Source: Streptomyces tardus
GTDB taxonomy: Bacteria > Actinomycetota > Actinomycetes > Streptomycetales > Streptomycetaceae
Assembly: GCF_018101125.2 (NCBI RefSeq)
Contig: NZ_JAELVF020000001.1
Span: forward strand, 603,189 to 667,188
DNA: 64,000 nt
Direction: 5' to 3'
Every line of letters starts with the position of its first letter. The first letter of the stretch is position 1. The position numbers were made by a program, and so were the translations under genes. Shown in pieces: positions 18,538 through 27,776 of the stretch. Below the pieces are notes generated by a model, which saw only the letters and a program-made list of their open reading frames with translations, was not told where the DNA came from and did not search any database.

Positions 18538-19758
18538 TCAGGAACCGGCCCTGCGTTTGTTCCAGACGTCGAAGCCGACGGCGGCGAGCAGGACGAGTCC
18601 CTTGATCACCTGCTGGTAGTCGGTGCCGATGCCCACCAGCGACATGCCGTTGTTGAGGACGCCGAGGACGAGCCCGCCGATCACCGCGCCCATCACCTTG
18701 CCGACGCCACCGCTCATCGAGGCGCCGCCGATGAACGCCGCCGCGATCGCCTCCAGTTCGAACATCAGGCCCGCCTGCGGGGTGGCTGCGTCCAGCCGCG
18801 CCGCGTAGACGCAGCCGGCGAGCGCCGCGAGCGTGCCCATGTTGACGAAGACCAGGAAGGTGACGCGCTTGTCCTTGACCCCGGAGAGCTTGGCCGCCGC
18901 CTTGTTGCCGCCGAGCGCGTACACATGGCGGCCCGTCACGGTGTTGCGCATGACGAAGCCGAGGCCGATGAGCAGTGCGCAGAGGATCAGCAGCACCACG
19001 GGCACACCGCGGTAGCTGGCCAGCGTCAGCGTCACCGCGACGACCGCGGCCACGATCGCCACGCACTTGACCACCCAGATGTTGAACGGCAACGGCTCCA
19101 GCTCGTACGCCAGTTGGCTGCGCCGGTCCCGCCACTGCTGGACCAGTACGACGACGATCACCAGTGCGCCGAGCAGCAGCGTCGGGTTGTGGTACTGGGT
19201 GTACGGCCCCATCTCGGGGATGAAGCCCTGCGCCATCTGCTGGAACCCGTGCGGGAACGGCCCGACGGACTCACCCTCCAGCACGATCTGGGTCGCTCCC
19301 CTGAAGAGCAGCATGCCGGCGAGCGTCACGATGAAGGACGGGATGCCGACGTAGGCGATCCAGAAGCCGTGCCAGGCTCCCGCCAGCGCCCCGATCACCA
19401 GTGACACCACCAGCGCCGCCACCCAGGGCATGTCGTGTTTGACCATCATCACCGCCGACAGCGCGCCCACGAAGGCGGCGACCGAGCCGACCGAGAGGTC
19501 GATGTGGCCGGCGATGATGACGATCATCATGCCCATCGCCAGGATGAGGATGTAGCTGTTCTGCTGGATCAGGTTGGAGACGTTGTTGGGCAGCAGCAGG
19601 GTGCCGCCGGTCCATATCTGAAAGAGGACGACGATCAGTCCGAGGGCGACGAGCATGCCGTACTGGCGCATGTTGTCGCGCACGGCGTCCCTGAGGACGT
19701 CGACGACGGACCGGGACCGCCCCGGGCTTGTGGGAGGCGTGCGGGTCTCGTTGGTCAT
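18538..19758 (-). CDS. sugar ABC transporter permease (MmsB/GguB type)
   Basis: A 406-aa inner-membrane permease of the CUT2 sugar family with about ten hydrophobic segments. Family landmarks are ILILAMGMMIVIIAGHIDLS and VGSVAAFVGA in the first third, IPSFIVTLAGMLLFRG, and IGGLVLGVLNNGMSLVGI near the end. The length (about 400) matches the fused-type permease of multiple-sugar ABC systems. The ATG at 19756-19758 lies nine bases after the ATPase stop, so the two are co-transcribed. Confidence 0.92.
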   Translation of the reverse strand: MTNETRTPPTSPGRSRSVVDVLRDAVRDNMRQYGMLVALGLIVVLFQIWTGGTLLLPNNVSNLIQQNSYILILAMGMMIVIIAGHIDLSVGSVAAFVGALSAVMMVKHDMPWVAALVVSLVIGALAGAWHGFWIAYVGIPSFIVTLAGMLLFRGATQIVLEGESVGPFPHGFQQMAQGFIPEMGPYTQYHNPTLLLGALVIVVVLVQQWRDRRSQLAYELEPLPFNIWVVKCVAIVAAVVAVTLTLASYRGVPVVLLILCALLIGLGFVMRNTVTGRHVYALGGNKAAAKLSGVKDKRVTFLVFVNMGTLAALAGCVYAARLDAATPQAGLMFELEAIAAAFIGGASMSGGVGKVMGAVIGGLVLGVLNNGMSLVGIGTDYQQVIKGLVLLAAVGFDVWNKRRAGS

Positions 19759-19767
19759 GGGGGTCTC

Positions 19768-21324
19768 TCAGTTCCTGTCCATGGTCATGTGCCGCATGAG
19801 CACTTCCTGCGTCGCCTCGGCGCGGTCGATCTCACCGGTGAGCCGCCCGGCGGCCATGGTGTAGATCCGGTCGCACATGCCCAGCAGTTCGGGCAGTTCG
19901 GAGGAGATGAAGAGCACGGCCTTGCCCTCGGCGGCCAGTTGCTCGATCACGCTGTAGATCTCGAACTTGGCGCCGACGTCGATCCCCCGGGTGGGCTCGT
20001 CGAGGATGAGCACCTCGGGCCCGGTGTGGATCCACTTGCTCAGCACGACCTTCTGCTGGTTGCCCCCGCTCAGACGCTGCACCTGCTCGAAGACGTCGGG
20101 CGTCTTGATGTTCATCGACTTCCGGTACCCCTCGGCGATCTGCCGCTCGCGGTGCTCGTCCACCACGCCCCGGGCTGCGAGGGAGGGGAGAGAGGTGAGG
20201 GAGATGTTGCGGTTGACGCTGTCGATGAGGTTGAGGCCGTAGGTCTTGCGGTCCTCGGTGACGTACGCGATGCCGTGGCCGATCGCCTCCGGCACCGAAC
20301 GGGTGCGCACCTCGCGGCCGTTGACCGCCACGCTGCCGCCGTCGTACACGCCGTAGCTGCGGCCGAAGACGCTCATCGCCAGCTCGGTGCGGCCGGCGCC
20401 CATCAGCCCGGCGACTCCCACGATCTCGCCCCTGCGGACCTCCAGGGAGACGTCGTCGACGACCTTGCGCTGGTGGTCGAGCGGGTGGCGCACGGTCCAC
20501 CCGGACACCTCCAGCGCGACCTCGCCGGCGTCCGCGCCGGTGTAGGGGGTGCGCTCGGGGAAGCGGTGCTCCAGATCGCGGCCCACCATGCCGCGGATGA
20601 TGCGGTCCTCGGCGATCTGCGGCTCCGCGTCGGGTGTCTCGCGCACCGGGAGCGTCTCGACGCTCCGCCCGTCGCGCAGGATGGTCACCCGGTCGGCGAT
20701 GCGACGGATCTCGTTCAGCTTGTGCGAGATGACGATGCAGGCGATGCCCTGGGCGCGCAGCTCCAGGATGAGCCGGAGCAGGTGCTCGCTGTCCTCGTCG
20801 TTGAGCGCGGCGGTCGGCTCGTCGAGGATCAGCAGCTTGACCTCCTTCGACAACGCCTTGGCGATCTCCACGAGTTGCTGCTTGCCCACCCCGATGTCGG
20901 AGACCCGGGTCTGGGGCAGGTCGGGCAGTCCGACGCGGCGCAGCAGCCGGGTGGCGTCGCGCAGCGTCGCCCGCCAGTCGATGACTCCGCGCCGCGCCTG
21001 CTCGTTGCCGAGGAAGATGTTCTCCGCGAGCGAGAGATGCGGGATGAGCGCGAGCTCCTGGTGGATGATGACGACGCCGCGCCGCTCGCTGGCGTTGATG
21101 TCGCGGAAGGCCACCGGCTCGCCGTCGAGCAGGATCTCGCCCTCGTAGGAGCCGTGCGGATGGACCCCGCTCAACACCTTCATCAGCGTCGACTTGCCCG
21201 CGCCGTTCTCGCCGCACAGCGCGTGGATCTCCCCGGCGCCGACCTCCAGGTCCACCCCGGCCAGCGCCTTGACGCCGGGGAAGGACTTGGTGATCTTGCG
21301 CATTTCGAGTACGGGCCGGCTCAC
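19768..21324 (-). CDS. sugar ABC transporter ATP-binding protein (double-domain, MmsA/GguA type)
   Basis: A 518-aa protein with two ABC ATPase domains in tandem, as in CUT2 importers. The first has a canonical Walker [17 protein letters not shown], with Walker [12 protein letters not shown]. The second has the usual degenerate Walker [17 protein letters not shown], with signature [16 protein letters not shown] and Walker [15 protein letters not shown]. The GTG at 21322-21324 overlaps the TGA of the binding-protein gene by four bases (GTGA). It energises uptake of the ligand delivered by the lipoprotein encoded upstream. Confidence 0.95.
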   Translation of the reverse strand: MSRPVLEMRKITKSFPGVKALAGVDLEVGAGEIHALCGENGAGKSTLMKVLSGVHPHGSYEGEILLDGEPVAFRDINASERRGVVIIHQELALIPHLSLAENIFLGNEQARRGVIDWRATLRDATRLLRRVGLPDLPQTRVSDIGVGKQQLVEIAKALSKEVKLLILDEPTAALNDEDSEHLLRLILELRAQGIACIVISHKLNEIRRIADRVTILRDGRSVETLPVRETPDAEPQIAEDRIIRGMVGRDLEHRFPERTPYTGADAGEVALEVSGWTVRHPLDHQRKVVDDVSLEVRRGEIVGVAGLMGAGRTELAMSVFGRSYGVYDGGSVAVNGREVRTRSVPEAIGHGIAYVTEDRKTYGLNLIDSVNRNISLTSLPSLAARGVVDEHRERQIAEGYRKSMNIKTPDVFEQVQRLSGGNQQKVVLSKWIHTGPEVLILDEPTRGIDVGAKFEIYSVIEQLAAEGKAVLFISSELPELLGMCDRIYTMAAGRLTGEIDRAEATQEVLMRHMTMDRN

Positions 21325-22433
21325 GAGATCTGACCCTTCTTGTAAAACCCCTCCTCGACGAGGAGCTCCACATTGGACTTGTCGACGCTGACCGGGTCGA
21401 GCAGGATCGCCGGCACGACCTTCTCGCCGTTGTCGTAGTCCTTGGTGTTGTTGTACTTCGGCTTCTTGTCGTTCAGCAGCGCGTCGCCGACCTGGACGGC
21501 CTGTTCGGCGAGCTTGCGGGTGTCCTTGAAGACCGTCTGCGTCTGGCCGCCGGCGACGATCGACTTGACCGAGGCCAGCTCAGCGTCCTGACCGGTCACC
21601 ACCGGGTACGGCCGGGACTTCGTGCCGTAACCCGCGCCCTTGAGCGCCGAGATGACACCGATGGACATGCCGTCGTACGGGGAGAGCACCGCGTCGATCT
21701 CGCTGCTGCCGTAGTGCCGGCTGAGGATGTCGTCCATCCGCTTCTGGGCGGCGCCGCCGTCCCAACGCAGCGTGGTGGCCTGGTTCATCTTCGTCTGGCC
21801 GCTGCGCACGGTCAGTTGCTTCTTCTTGAACCAGGGCTCCAGCACGTCCATCGCGCCGGACCAGAAGTAGCGCGTGTTGTTGTCGTCGGGCGAACCGGCG
21901 AACAGCTCCAGGTTGCCCTTCCTGCCGGCGCCGTTCTCCAGTTCGAGGGCGTCGACGACGTACTGGGCCTGCAGGGCGCCCACCCGTTCGTTGTCGAAGG
22001 AGACGTAGCCGTCGATGTTCGGGGTGCCCATGATCAGGCGGTCGTAGGCGATGACCCTGGTGCCGGCGTCGTGCGCGCGGTCCAGCACGTCGTTGAGCGC
22101 GGAGCCGTCGATCGCGGCGATCACCAGCAGCTGGTGGCCCTTGGTGATCATGTTCTCGATCTGGGCGACCTGGTTCTCCACCTTGTTGTCGCCGTACTGC
22201 AGGTCCGTCTTGTAGCCGGCCTCCTCGAACTGCTCGGCCATGTTCCGGCCGTCGGTGATCCACCGCTGCGAGGACTTCGTGGGCATCGCCAGACCGACCG
22301 TCGACCCCTTCCCCGCGTCGGGCTTGTAGCGGCTCCCGCCCCTGGCCTCCTGGCCACACGCGGTGAGCGTCCCGACCAGCACCGCGGCGACCGCCGCCGC
22401 GGTGAGTGGGAGGGTGCGCATCCGGGTACGCAT
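21321..22433 (-). CDS. sugar-binding lipoprotein of the ABC importer (ChvE-like)
   Basis: A 370-aa extracellular solute-binding lipoprotein. A signal peptide ends in the lipobox LVGTLTAC (Cys about residue 27), so the protein is anchored outside the membrane. The mature part is a type-I periplasmic-binding fold, with [19 protein letters not shown], then [19 protein letters not shown] and [19 protein letters not shown]. Arabinose, or possibly galactose or xylose, is the likely ligand from gene context. The ATG at 22431-22433 is preceded by AAGGAG nine bases away. It is first in the transporter operon. Confidence 0.9.
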   Translation of the reverse strand: MRTRMRTLPLTAAAVAAVLVGTLTACGQEARGGSRYKPDAGKGSTVGLAMPTKSSQRWITDGRNMAEQFEEAGYKTDLQYGDNKVENQVAQIENMITKGHQLLVIAAIDGSALNDVLDRAHDAGTRVIAYDRLIMGTPNIDGYVSFDNERVGALQAQYVVDALELENGAGRKGNLELFAGSPDDNNTRYFWSGAMDVLEPWFKKKQLTVRSGQTKMNQATTLRWDGGAAQKRMDDILSRHYGSSEIDAVLSPYDGMSIGVISALKGAGYGTKSRPYPVVTGQDAELASVKSIVAGGQTQTVFKDTRKLAEQAVQVGDALLNDKKPKYNNTKDYDNGEKVVPAILLDPVSVDKSNVELLVEEGFYKKGQIS

Positions 22434-22581
22434 GCGGGTCAACTCCTTTCGAAGGGGCTGCGCCGTCACGGGCCCGACTCCCGGCCGCCGTGGGGCGGGG
22501 TCGTCGGTGGCGCCCCGACTGCTCCGGGCGTCCGCCGCGCGCAGGGTCCCGCGTACGGCGCGAACACCTGGGCAAACCAGC

Positions 22582-22599
22582 TTGGTTAGCGCTCAACAA
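22582..22599. promoter_or_regulatory. LacI-family operator before the sugar transporter operon
   Basis: TTGGTTAGCGCTCAACAA is an imperfect 18-base palindrome centred on AGCGCT, about 150 bases upstream of the binding-protein start. It matches the TTGTTAnCGnTAACAA pattern with one displaced base per half, and resembles the site before araB. Confidence 0.6.
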
Positions 22600-22648
22600 C
22601 GGATTAACCCATATGTGACAAGCATTACGCTAGATACGTGCGGGCTCT

Positions 22649-22663
22649 TTGTTAACGCACACA
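22649..22663. promoter_or_regulatory. possible additional operator half-site
   Basis: TTGTTAACGCACACA has a perfect left half of the LacI-type site and a degenerate right half. It lies 50 bases from the stronger palindrome, about five helical turns, so it may be an auxiliary site, or chance. Confidence 0.3.
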
Positions 22664-22843
22664 TTGCTCCGATGGCCACTCTTCAGTCGCCGACCGCTGA
22701 CCGCGCACACCGCCGAGTCAGCCGGACGGCTCTCCCGCTCCGGTCCGGCACGATCCGTCTCGACCGAAGACAGCGGTGGGACGTCGCCGGGGTCGGTGGA
22801 GCCGCAGCACCCAGGTCTGCCAAGCCGCGGTCCCGCCTGCGTT

Positions 22844-23010
22844 CTGTTGCTGGGACAGGAGACCGACGAGGGCTTGGACGGTGTCGACCATGTGCTCTCG
22901 TCGGCCGAGGTGACGGGCCGGTGCCCGCCGGTTCTTGAGGTGGGCGACATGCCGTGCTCGACCCGGATGCGGCGTGAGAGCGGGCCTTGCCCTGGCGTTC
23001 GTGCACTTCT
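22844..23010 (-). pseudogene. remnant of a DDE transposase (C-terminal end)
   Basis: On the minus strand, HLKNRRAPARHLGRREHMVD followed by TVQALVGLLSQQQ matches the C-terminal end typical of streptomycete IS5/IS4-like transposases. The preceding conserved word RIRVEHGM is present but in another frame: two extra bases between it and HLKN shift the frame. There is no start, no upstream catalytic domain and no terminal repeats. It is a decayed insertion-sequence end between the arabinose importer and the amino-acid permease. Confidence 0.65.
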
Positions 23011-23065
23011 CCGTACCGCGCAACTGCCGGGCGGAGGCGGACCGCAGCACAGTCGGCCCGGAAGG

Positions 23066-24337
23066 TCAGCCCCGCGCGGCGAGGATCCGGCGCGCGGCGT
23101 GGACGGCGGAGCCCAGCGCGATCACCGCGGCACCGGCGAGGACCGAAGACAGGGGCAGGGCGAACGCCAGAACGAGGCAGCCGACCAGCCCGGCGCCGGG
23201 CACGAGCCGGTTCGGACGGCCCTCGTCGCGGGTGAGGGTCCAGGCGGAGGCGTTGGCGACGGCGTAGTAGACGAGGACGCCGAAGGAGGAGAACCCGATC
23301 GCCCCTCGCAGGTCCCCGGTCGCGGCGGCCACGGCCACGACGGCGCCGACAAGGAGCTCAGCGCGGTGCGGGACCCGGAACCTGGGGTGGACGGCGGCCA
23401 GAGCATGCGGCAGGTGCCGGTCGCGGGCCATGGCCAGGGTGGTGCGGGAGACCCCGAGGATCAGGGCGAGCAGGGAGCCGAGTGCGGCGAGGGCTGCACC
23501 TGTGCGGACCACGGGGGCGAGCCAGTCGGCGCCTGCGGCCCGCGCGGCGTCCGACAGTGGCATCGCCGCCTCGGCCAGGCCGTCCGGGCCCAGCACTGTC
23601 AGGACCGAGACCGCGACGAGGGCGTAGACGACGAGGGTGACGCCGAGGGCGATCGGGATGGCCAGCGGGATCGTCCGAGCCGGATCGCGGACCTCCTCCC
23701 CCAGGGTGGCGATGCGCGCGTACCCGGCGAAGGCGAAGAACAGCAGCCCCGCTGCCTGTAGCACCCCGCCGGCGGTGGCGTCGGAACCGATGTCGAGCCG
23801 GGCCGCGTCCGTGGCATCCGAGGTGAGGGCGGCAACCACCACGGCGGCGAGGATCGCCAGGACCACGGCCACCACGACCCGGGCCAGCAGCGCGGACCGC
23901 TGCACTCCGGCGTAGTTCACTGCGGTCAGCGCCACCACGGCGAAGACCGCAACGGCGTGTGCCTGGCCGGGCCACACGTACGAGCCGACCGTCAGCGCCA
24001 TCGCCGCGCAGGAAGCCGTCTTGCCAACGATGAACCCCCACCCCGCCAGGTAGCCCCAGAAGTCACCGAGCCGCTCGCGCCCGTAGACGTAGGTGCCGCC
24101 CGACGCCGGGTACCGGGCCGCGAGCCGCGCCGACGAGGTGGCATTGCAGTAGGCGACCACGGCCGCCAATGCCAGCCCGATCAACAGCCCGGAGCCGGCG
24201 GCGCGCGCTGCGGGGGCGAGCGCGGCGAAGATACCGGCGCCGATCATCGACCCCAGACCGATCATGACGGCGTCGGGCACTCCGAGTGTCCGCCGCAACT
24301 GCTGCGGGGCGCGGTCGGCGGTCGATGGCTTGCTCAT
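23066..24337 (-). CDS. APC-family amino acid permease
   Basis: A 423-aa integral membrane transporter of the amino acid-polyamine-organocation superfamily with about twelve hydrophobic segments. The first helices carry VMIGLGSMIGAGIFAALAPA, the canonical APC TM1 glycine motif, and ARYPASGGTYVYGRERLGDF follows TM2. The C-terminus ends in short basic residues. The ATG at 24335-24337 is chosen, with GAGGAA about nine bases upstream; a GTG two codons earlier is too close to that site. The substrate cannot be inferred. It is monocistronic. Confidence 0.87.
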   Translation of the reverse strand: MSKPSTADRAPQQLRRTLGVPDAVMIGLGSMIGAGIFAALAPAARAAGSGLLIGLALAAVVAYCNATSSARLAARYPASGGTYVYGRERLGDFWGYLAGWGFIVGKTASCAAMALTVGSYVWPGQAHAVAVFAVVALTAVNYAGVQRSALLARVVVAVVLAILAAVVVAALTSDATDAARLDIGSDATAGGVLQAAGLLFFAFAGYARIATLGEEVRDPARTIPLAIPIALGVTLVVYALVAVSVLTVLGPDGLAEAAMPLSDAARAAGADWLAPVVRTGAALAALGSLLALILGVSRTTLAMARDRHLPHALAAVHPRFRVPHRAELLVGAVVAVAAATGDLRGAIGFSSFGVLVYYAVANASAWTLTRDEGRPNRLVPGAGLVGCLVLAFALPLSSVLAGAAVIALGSAVHAARRILAARG

Positions 24338-24727
24338 GGGCACGTTCCTCGACGACACGTACTTGACCAACTCCGGTATCGGAAGACGATACAAGAGCGC
24401 CGATGGGCCCCGTGGCTGGAGCCCTGTGCTGCGCGACTCTCCTGAACGGGCCCTGGCGCGAGGAAGCTCACCAACCGGCCGCGTCCTCACGCCGACGCTG
24501 ATTCGCTCTCGGATCCGTGACCTGCGTTCCGCGAATGTCCCGCCCCCTTGACGGGACCTCAGGAGGGGCGACCGCGCGGCCGTGCGAGTGGCGAGAACTG
24601 CGGTCGGCCGCCGACCATCACCTGCTGAATGCTCCACGCTGCTGCACCGCTGGGCCTCGCCGCACCTCGCTGTTCGAAAGGGCCACTCCGAGATCCGTGG
24701 ACGGACAGCACGTTCCTGTCGGGACGC
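24338..24727. other. intergenic region, no gene seen
   Basis: 390 bases between the permease start and the arsT stop. I find no coding-biased frame and no RNA gene. The section next to 24340-24400 is AT-richer and probably contains the permease promoter. Confidence 0.4.
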
Positions 24728-25717
24728 TCAGACGACCGCCGGCGTCATATCGGGCTCCGCGTCCGCCACGGTGTCGGTGAGAGCCGCGAGGTGGCGCTCG
24801 GCGTCCAGGGCTGCGGCGCATCCCGAACCCGCGGCGGTGATCGCCTGGCGGTAGGTGTGGTCGACCACGTCTCCCGCGCCGAAGACGCCGGGAATGTTCG
24901 TGCGGGTCGAGGGGGACTCGACCTTCAGATACCCCTCGTCGTCCAGGTCCAGCTGACCGGCGAAGAGCTCGTTGCGGGGGTCGTGGCCGATCGCGACGAA
25001 CAGGCCCGTGGCCTCCAGGTCGCGCGTCCGTCCGCTGAACGTGTCGCGCAGGACGAGACCGGACAGTGCGCCGCCTTCCTCCTGGAGCTCTGCTATCTCG
25101 CTGTCGAAGGCGAAGGAGATCTTGTCGTCGGCGAACGCGCGGCTCTGCATGACCTGGGAGGCCCGCAGCGCGCTCCTGCGGTGGACGACCGTGACGGAGC
25201 GGGCGAACCGAGTGAGGAAGGTGGCCTCCTCCATCGCGGTGTCGCCGCCGCCGACGACCACGATGTCGCGGTCGCGGAAGAAGAAGCCGTCGCAGGTCGC
25301 GCAGTAGGAGACCCCGCGCCCGGACAATTCGCCCTCGCGCTCCAGGTTCAGCCTGCGGTGTTGCGATCCGGTGGCCATGATCACGGCGCGGGCCCGGTGG
25401 ACCGCTCCGCTGCTGTCCGTGACCGTCTTGATGTCGCCAGTCAGGTCGGCGGCGATGACGTCGTCCGGGACCATCTCGGCGCCGAACCTTGTCGCCTGGG
25501 CCCGCATGTTGTCCATGAGGTCCGGGCCGACGATGCCCTCGGGGAAGCCGGGGAAGTTCTCGACCTCCGTGGTGTTCATGAGCGCGCCGCCCGCGGTCAC
25601 CGAGCCTTCGAAGACCAGGGGCTTGAGGTCGGCGCGCGCCGTGTAGAGCGCGGCGGTGTACCCGGCGGGGCCGGAGCCGATGACGATGACGTTCCGGACG
25701 TCCGTGTCGGCACTCAC
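24728..25717 (-). CDS. arsT: thioredoxin reductase-like protein of the ars cluster
   Basis: A 329-aa FAD/NADPH thioredoxin reductase. The N-terminal FAD motif is [20 protein letters not shown], the redox-active pair is the CATC of [13 protein letters not shown], the NADPH motif is [17 protein letters not shown], and the C-terminal FAD motif is [20 protein letters not shown]. Its GTG overlaps the arsC stop by four bases (GTGA), so it is translated with the arsenate reductase and presumably recycles the thioredoxin that ArsC consumes. The same partnership is known from the arsRBOCT system of Streptomyces plasmid pHZ227. No thioredoxin gene is adjacent. Confidence 0.88.
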   Translation of the reverse strand: MSADTDVRNVIVIGSGPAGYTAALYTARADLKPLVFEGSVTAGGALMNTTEVENFPGFPEGIVGPDLMDNMRAQATRFGAEMVPDDVIAADLTGDIKTVTDSSGAVHRARAVIMATGSQHRRLNLEREGELSGRGVSYCATCDGFFFRDRDIVVVGGGDTAMEEATFLTRFARSVTVVHRRSALRASQVMQSRAFADDKISFAFDSEIAELQEEGGALSGLVLRDTFSGRTRDLEATGLFVAIGHDPRNELFAGQLDLDDEGYLKVESPSTRTNIPGVFGAGDVVDHTYRQAITAAGSGCAAALDAERHLAALTDTVADAEPDMTPAVV

Positions 25718-26127
25718 TTGGACGCCTCCGGCGCGATCTCCGCGATCAGGCCCTCGACCATGACCTTGATCTCGTCGCGGATCGGGCGCACCGCTGCCAC
25801 ACCCTGGCCGGCCGGGTCTTCCAGCTTCCAGTCGAGGTAGCGCTTGCCGGGGAAGACGGGGCAGGTGTCGCCGCAGCCCATGGTGATGCAGACGTCCGAC
25901 TCCTTGACCGCGTCGACCGTGAGGATCTTCGGGGTCTCTGCGGAGATGTCGATACCGACCTCTGCCATCGCCTCGACCGCGGCCGGGTTCACCGCGTCGC
26001 CAGGGTTCGAACCTGCGGAGCGGACCTCGACGCGATCACCGGCCAGGTGGGTCAGCCACGCGGCAGCCATCTGGGAACGGCCGGCGTTGTGGACACAGAC
26101 GAACAGAACAGAGGGCTTCTCGAACAT
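25714..26127 (-). CDS. arsC: thioredoxin-dependent arsenate reductase
   Basis: A 137-aa low-molecular-weight phosphatase-fold enzyme reducing As(V) to As(III) for export. The catalytic P-loop is [18 protein letters not shown] (CX5R) at residues 7-24, and the two resolving cysteines lie in [13 protein letters not shown], giving the three-cysteine relay of thioredoxin-coupled ArsC. The ATG at 26125-26127 is used; a start seven codons upstream lies in the operator region. It is divergent from arsR-acr3, with a palindrome between. Confidence 0.93.
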   Translation of the reverse strand: MFEKPSVLFVCVHNAGRSQMAAAWLTHLAGDRVEVRSAGSNPGDAVNPAAVEAMAEVGIDISAETPKILTVDAVKESDVCITMGCGDTCPVFPGKRYLDWKLEDPAGQGVAAVRPIRDEIKVMVEGLIAEIAPEASK

Positions 26128-26184
26128 CAGGGGTCTCTCTCGTCGCACGATGAATCAGGCACACATGACATCAGCACCCGGTGG

Positions 26185-26202
26185 CATCAGTAGCCACTGA
26201 TG
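26185..26202. promoter_or_regulatory. ArsR operator between arsCT and arsR-acr3-arsO
   Basis: CATCAGT (26185-26191) and ACTGATG (26196-26202) form a perfect 7-bp inverted repeat with a 4-base spacer, 15 bases before the arsR start. A further ACATCAG word is at 26168-26174. ArsR/SmtB proteins bind such short AT-containing repeats; the position would let one repressor control both divergent units. Confidence 0.7.
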
Positions 26203-26217
26203 TGAGAGTATCAGCCC

Positions 26218-26526
26218 ATGATGACGTCAGTCGACACTGAATTGATCCGAGTGCTGGGCGATCCGCTCCGGCTCCGGATCGTGACCTTGCTCGCCCGCGA
26301 GACGCTGTGCACCAGCCACCTGGTGGAGGAGACCGGTGCGAAGCAGACCAACCTCTCCAACCACCTGAAGGTCCTGCGCGAGGCCGGGGTCGTGGAGACC
26401 GAACCGTGCGGGCGCTTCACGTACTACAGGCTCCGCCCGGAGGTCATCGCCCAGCTCGCCGATCAGTTCGCCGACCTGGCTGAGTCCGCCCGCAACGCTG
26501 CCGAGAACAAGAGGGCCTGTCCGTGA
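26218..26526 (+). CDS. arsR: ArsR-family arsenic-responsive repressor
   Basis: A 102-aa winged-helix repressor. The DNA-binding core is LGDPLRLRIVTLLARETLCT, then SHLVEETGAKQTNLSNHLKV and LREAGVVE. Only one Cys (LCTSH) lies at the position of the classical CxC metal motif in helix alpha-3; two more are at PCG and at the C-terminus (ACP), so the As(III) site differs from E. coli ArsR. The stop overlaps the acr3 GTG by four bases. It dissociates from DNA on binding As(III) and derepresses both divergent operons (family knowledge). Confidence 0.92.
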   Translation: MMTSVDTELIRVLGDPLRLRIVTLLARETLCTSHLVEETGAKQTNLSNHLKVLREAGVVETEPCGRFTYYRLRPEVIAQLADQFADLAESARNAAENKRACP

Positions 26527-27632
26527 CCCCCACACAAGCACCCGCGACGACGGCCGAAGAATCCTCCGTCGTCCGGAAGCTGTCCACCCTGGACCGCTTC
26601 CTCGCCGTCTGGATCCTGCTGGCCATGGCCCTCGGCCTCGGCCTCGGACGGCTGATCCCGGGCCTGAACGACGCACTGGCGAAGGTGGAGGTCGGCGGAA
26701 TCTCGCTGCCCATCGCCGTCGGCCTGCTCATCATGATGTATCCGGTGCTCGCCAAGGTCCGCTACGACAAGCTCGACGCAGTCACCGGCGACCGCAAGCT
26801 GATGGTCTCCTCGCTGGTCATCAACTGGATCATCGGCCCGGCCGTCATGTTCGCCCTGGCCTGGACCTTCCTGCCGGACCTTCCCGAGTACCGCACCGGC
26901 CTGATCATCGTCGGCCTCGCCCGCTGCATCGCCATGGTCATCATCTGGAACGACCTCGCCTGCGGAGACCGCGAAGCCGCAGCCGTCCTCGTCGCCCTCA
27001 ACTCCGTCTTCCAGGTCATCGCCTTCGGCCTGCTCGGATGGCTCTACCTCGACCTGCTCCCCGGCTGGCTCGGCCTCGGCGAGGGCGAGACGCTCGACAT
27101 CTCCATGTGGAAGATCGCCCTCAACGTCGTCATCTTCCTCGGCGTCCCGCTGCTCGCCGGCTTCCTCACCCGCCGCCTGGGCGAGAAGAAGATGGGCCGC
27201 GAGTCCTACGAGACGTCGTTCCTGCCGAAGATCGGCCCCTGGGCCCTCTACGGTCTGCTCTTCACGATCGTCATCCTCTTCGCCCTCCAGGGAAAGACGA
27301 TCACTTCGCAGCCGCTGGACGTGGTCCGGATCGCGCTTCCGCTCCTGGTGTACTTCGCGATCATGTTCTTCGGCAGCTTCCTGATCGGCAAGGCCATCGG
27401 CCTGGCCTACGACCGCACCACAACGCTGGCCTTCACCGCCGCCGGGAACAACTTCGAGCTCGCCATCGCCGTGGCCATCGCCACCTTCGGTGTCACCTCC
27501 GGCCAGGCCCTCTCCGGCGTCGTCGGCCCGCTCATCGAGGTCCCCGTCCTGATCGCCCTCGTCTACGTGGCCCTGGCCTGGCGCAAGAAGTTCGCCCCGT
27601 CCGCGATCACCACCAGCACCACGCAGCGCTGA
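26523..27632 (+). CDS. acr3: Acr3-type arsenite efflux transporter
   Basis: A 369-aa membrane protein with ten hydrophobic segments that exports arsenite. It belongs to the Acr3 (BART) family rather than E. coli ArsB: the essential TM4 cysteine is visible in GLARCIAMVIIWNDLACGD, and TAAGNNFELAIAVAIATFG is the conserved TM9 segment. The GTG start overlaps the arsR stop (GTGA). The 130-base gap before arsO contains no obvious terminator. In arsRBOCT clusters this gene is sometimes called arsB. Confidence 0.93.
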   Translation: MTPTQAPATTAEESSVVRKLSTLDRFLAVWILLAMALGLGLGRLIPGLNDALAKVEVGGISLPIAVGLLIMMYPVLAKVRYDKLDAVTGDRKLMVSSLVINWIIGPAVMFALAWTFLPDLPEYRTGLIIVGLARCIAMVIIWNDLACGDREAAAVLVALNSVFQVIAFGLLGWLYLDLLPGWLGLGEGETLDISMWKIALNVVIFLGVPLLAGFLTRRLGEKKMGRESYETSFLPKIGPWALYGLLFTIVILFALQGKTITSQPLDVVRIALPLLVYFAIMFFGSFLIGKAIGLAYDRTTTLAFTAAGNNFELAIAVAIATFGVTSGQALSGVVGPLIEVPVLIALVYVALAWRKKFAPSAITTSTTQR

Positions 27633-27776
27633 TGCGCCACCTCGGCTCCCGCCCGCATCCCGACGTCCGTCCGACGGCCCGCCTCACCGTCCGCCCGACG
27701 GCGGAAGCTGTGCCGGAGGTGGGGCGGGAGCCGACACGCCCGACGTTGCTCCGGACGTGACCTGGTGACACGCGCG

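Noticed and set aside
24728..25717. Housekeeping trxB rather than ars-linked arsT
   Set aside because: It is coupled to arsC by a four-base overlap, and no thioredoxin gene follows as in the usual trxB-trxA pair.
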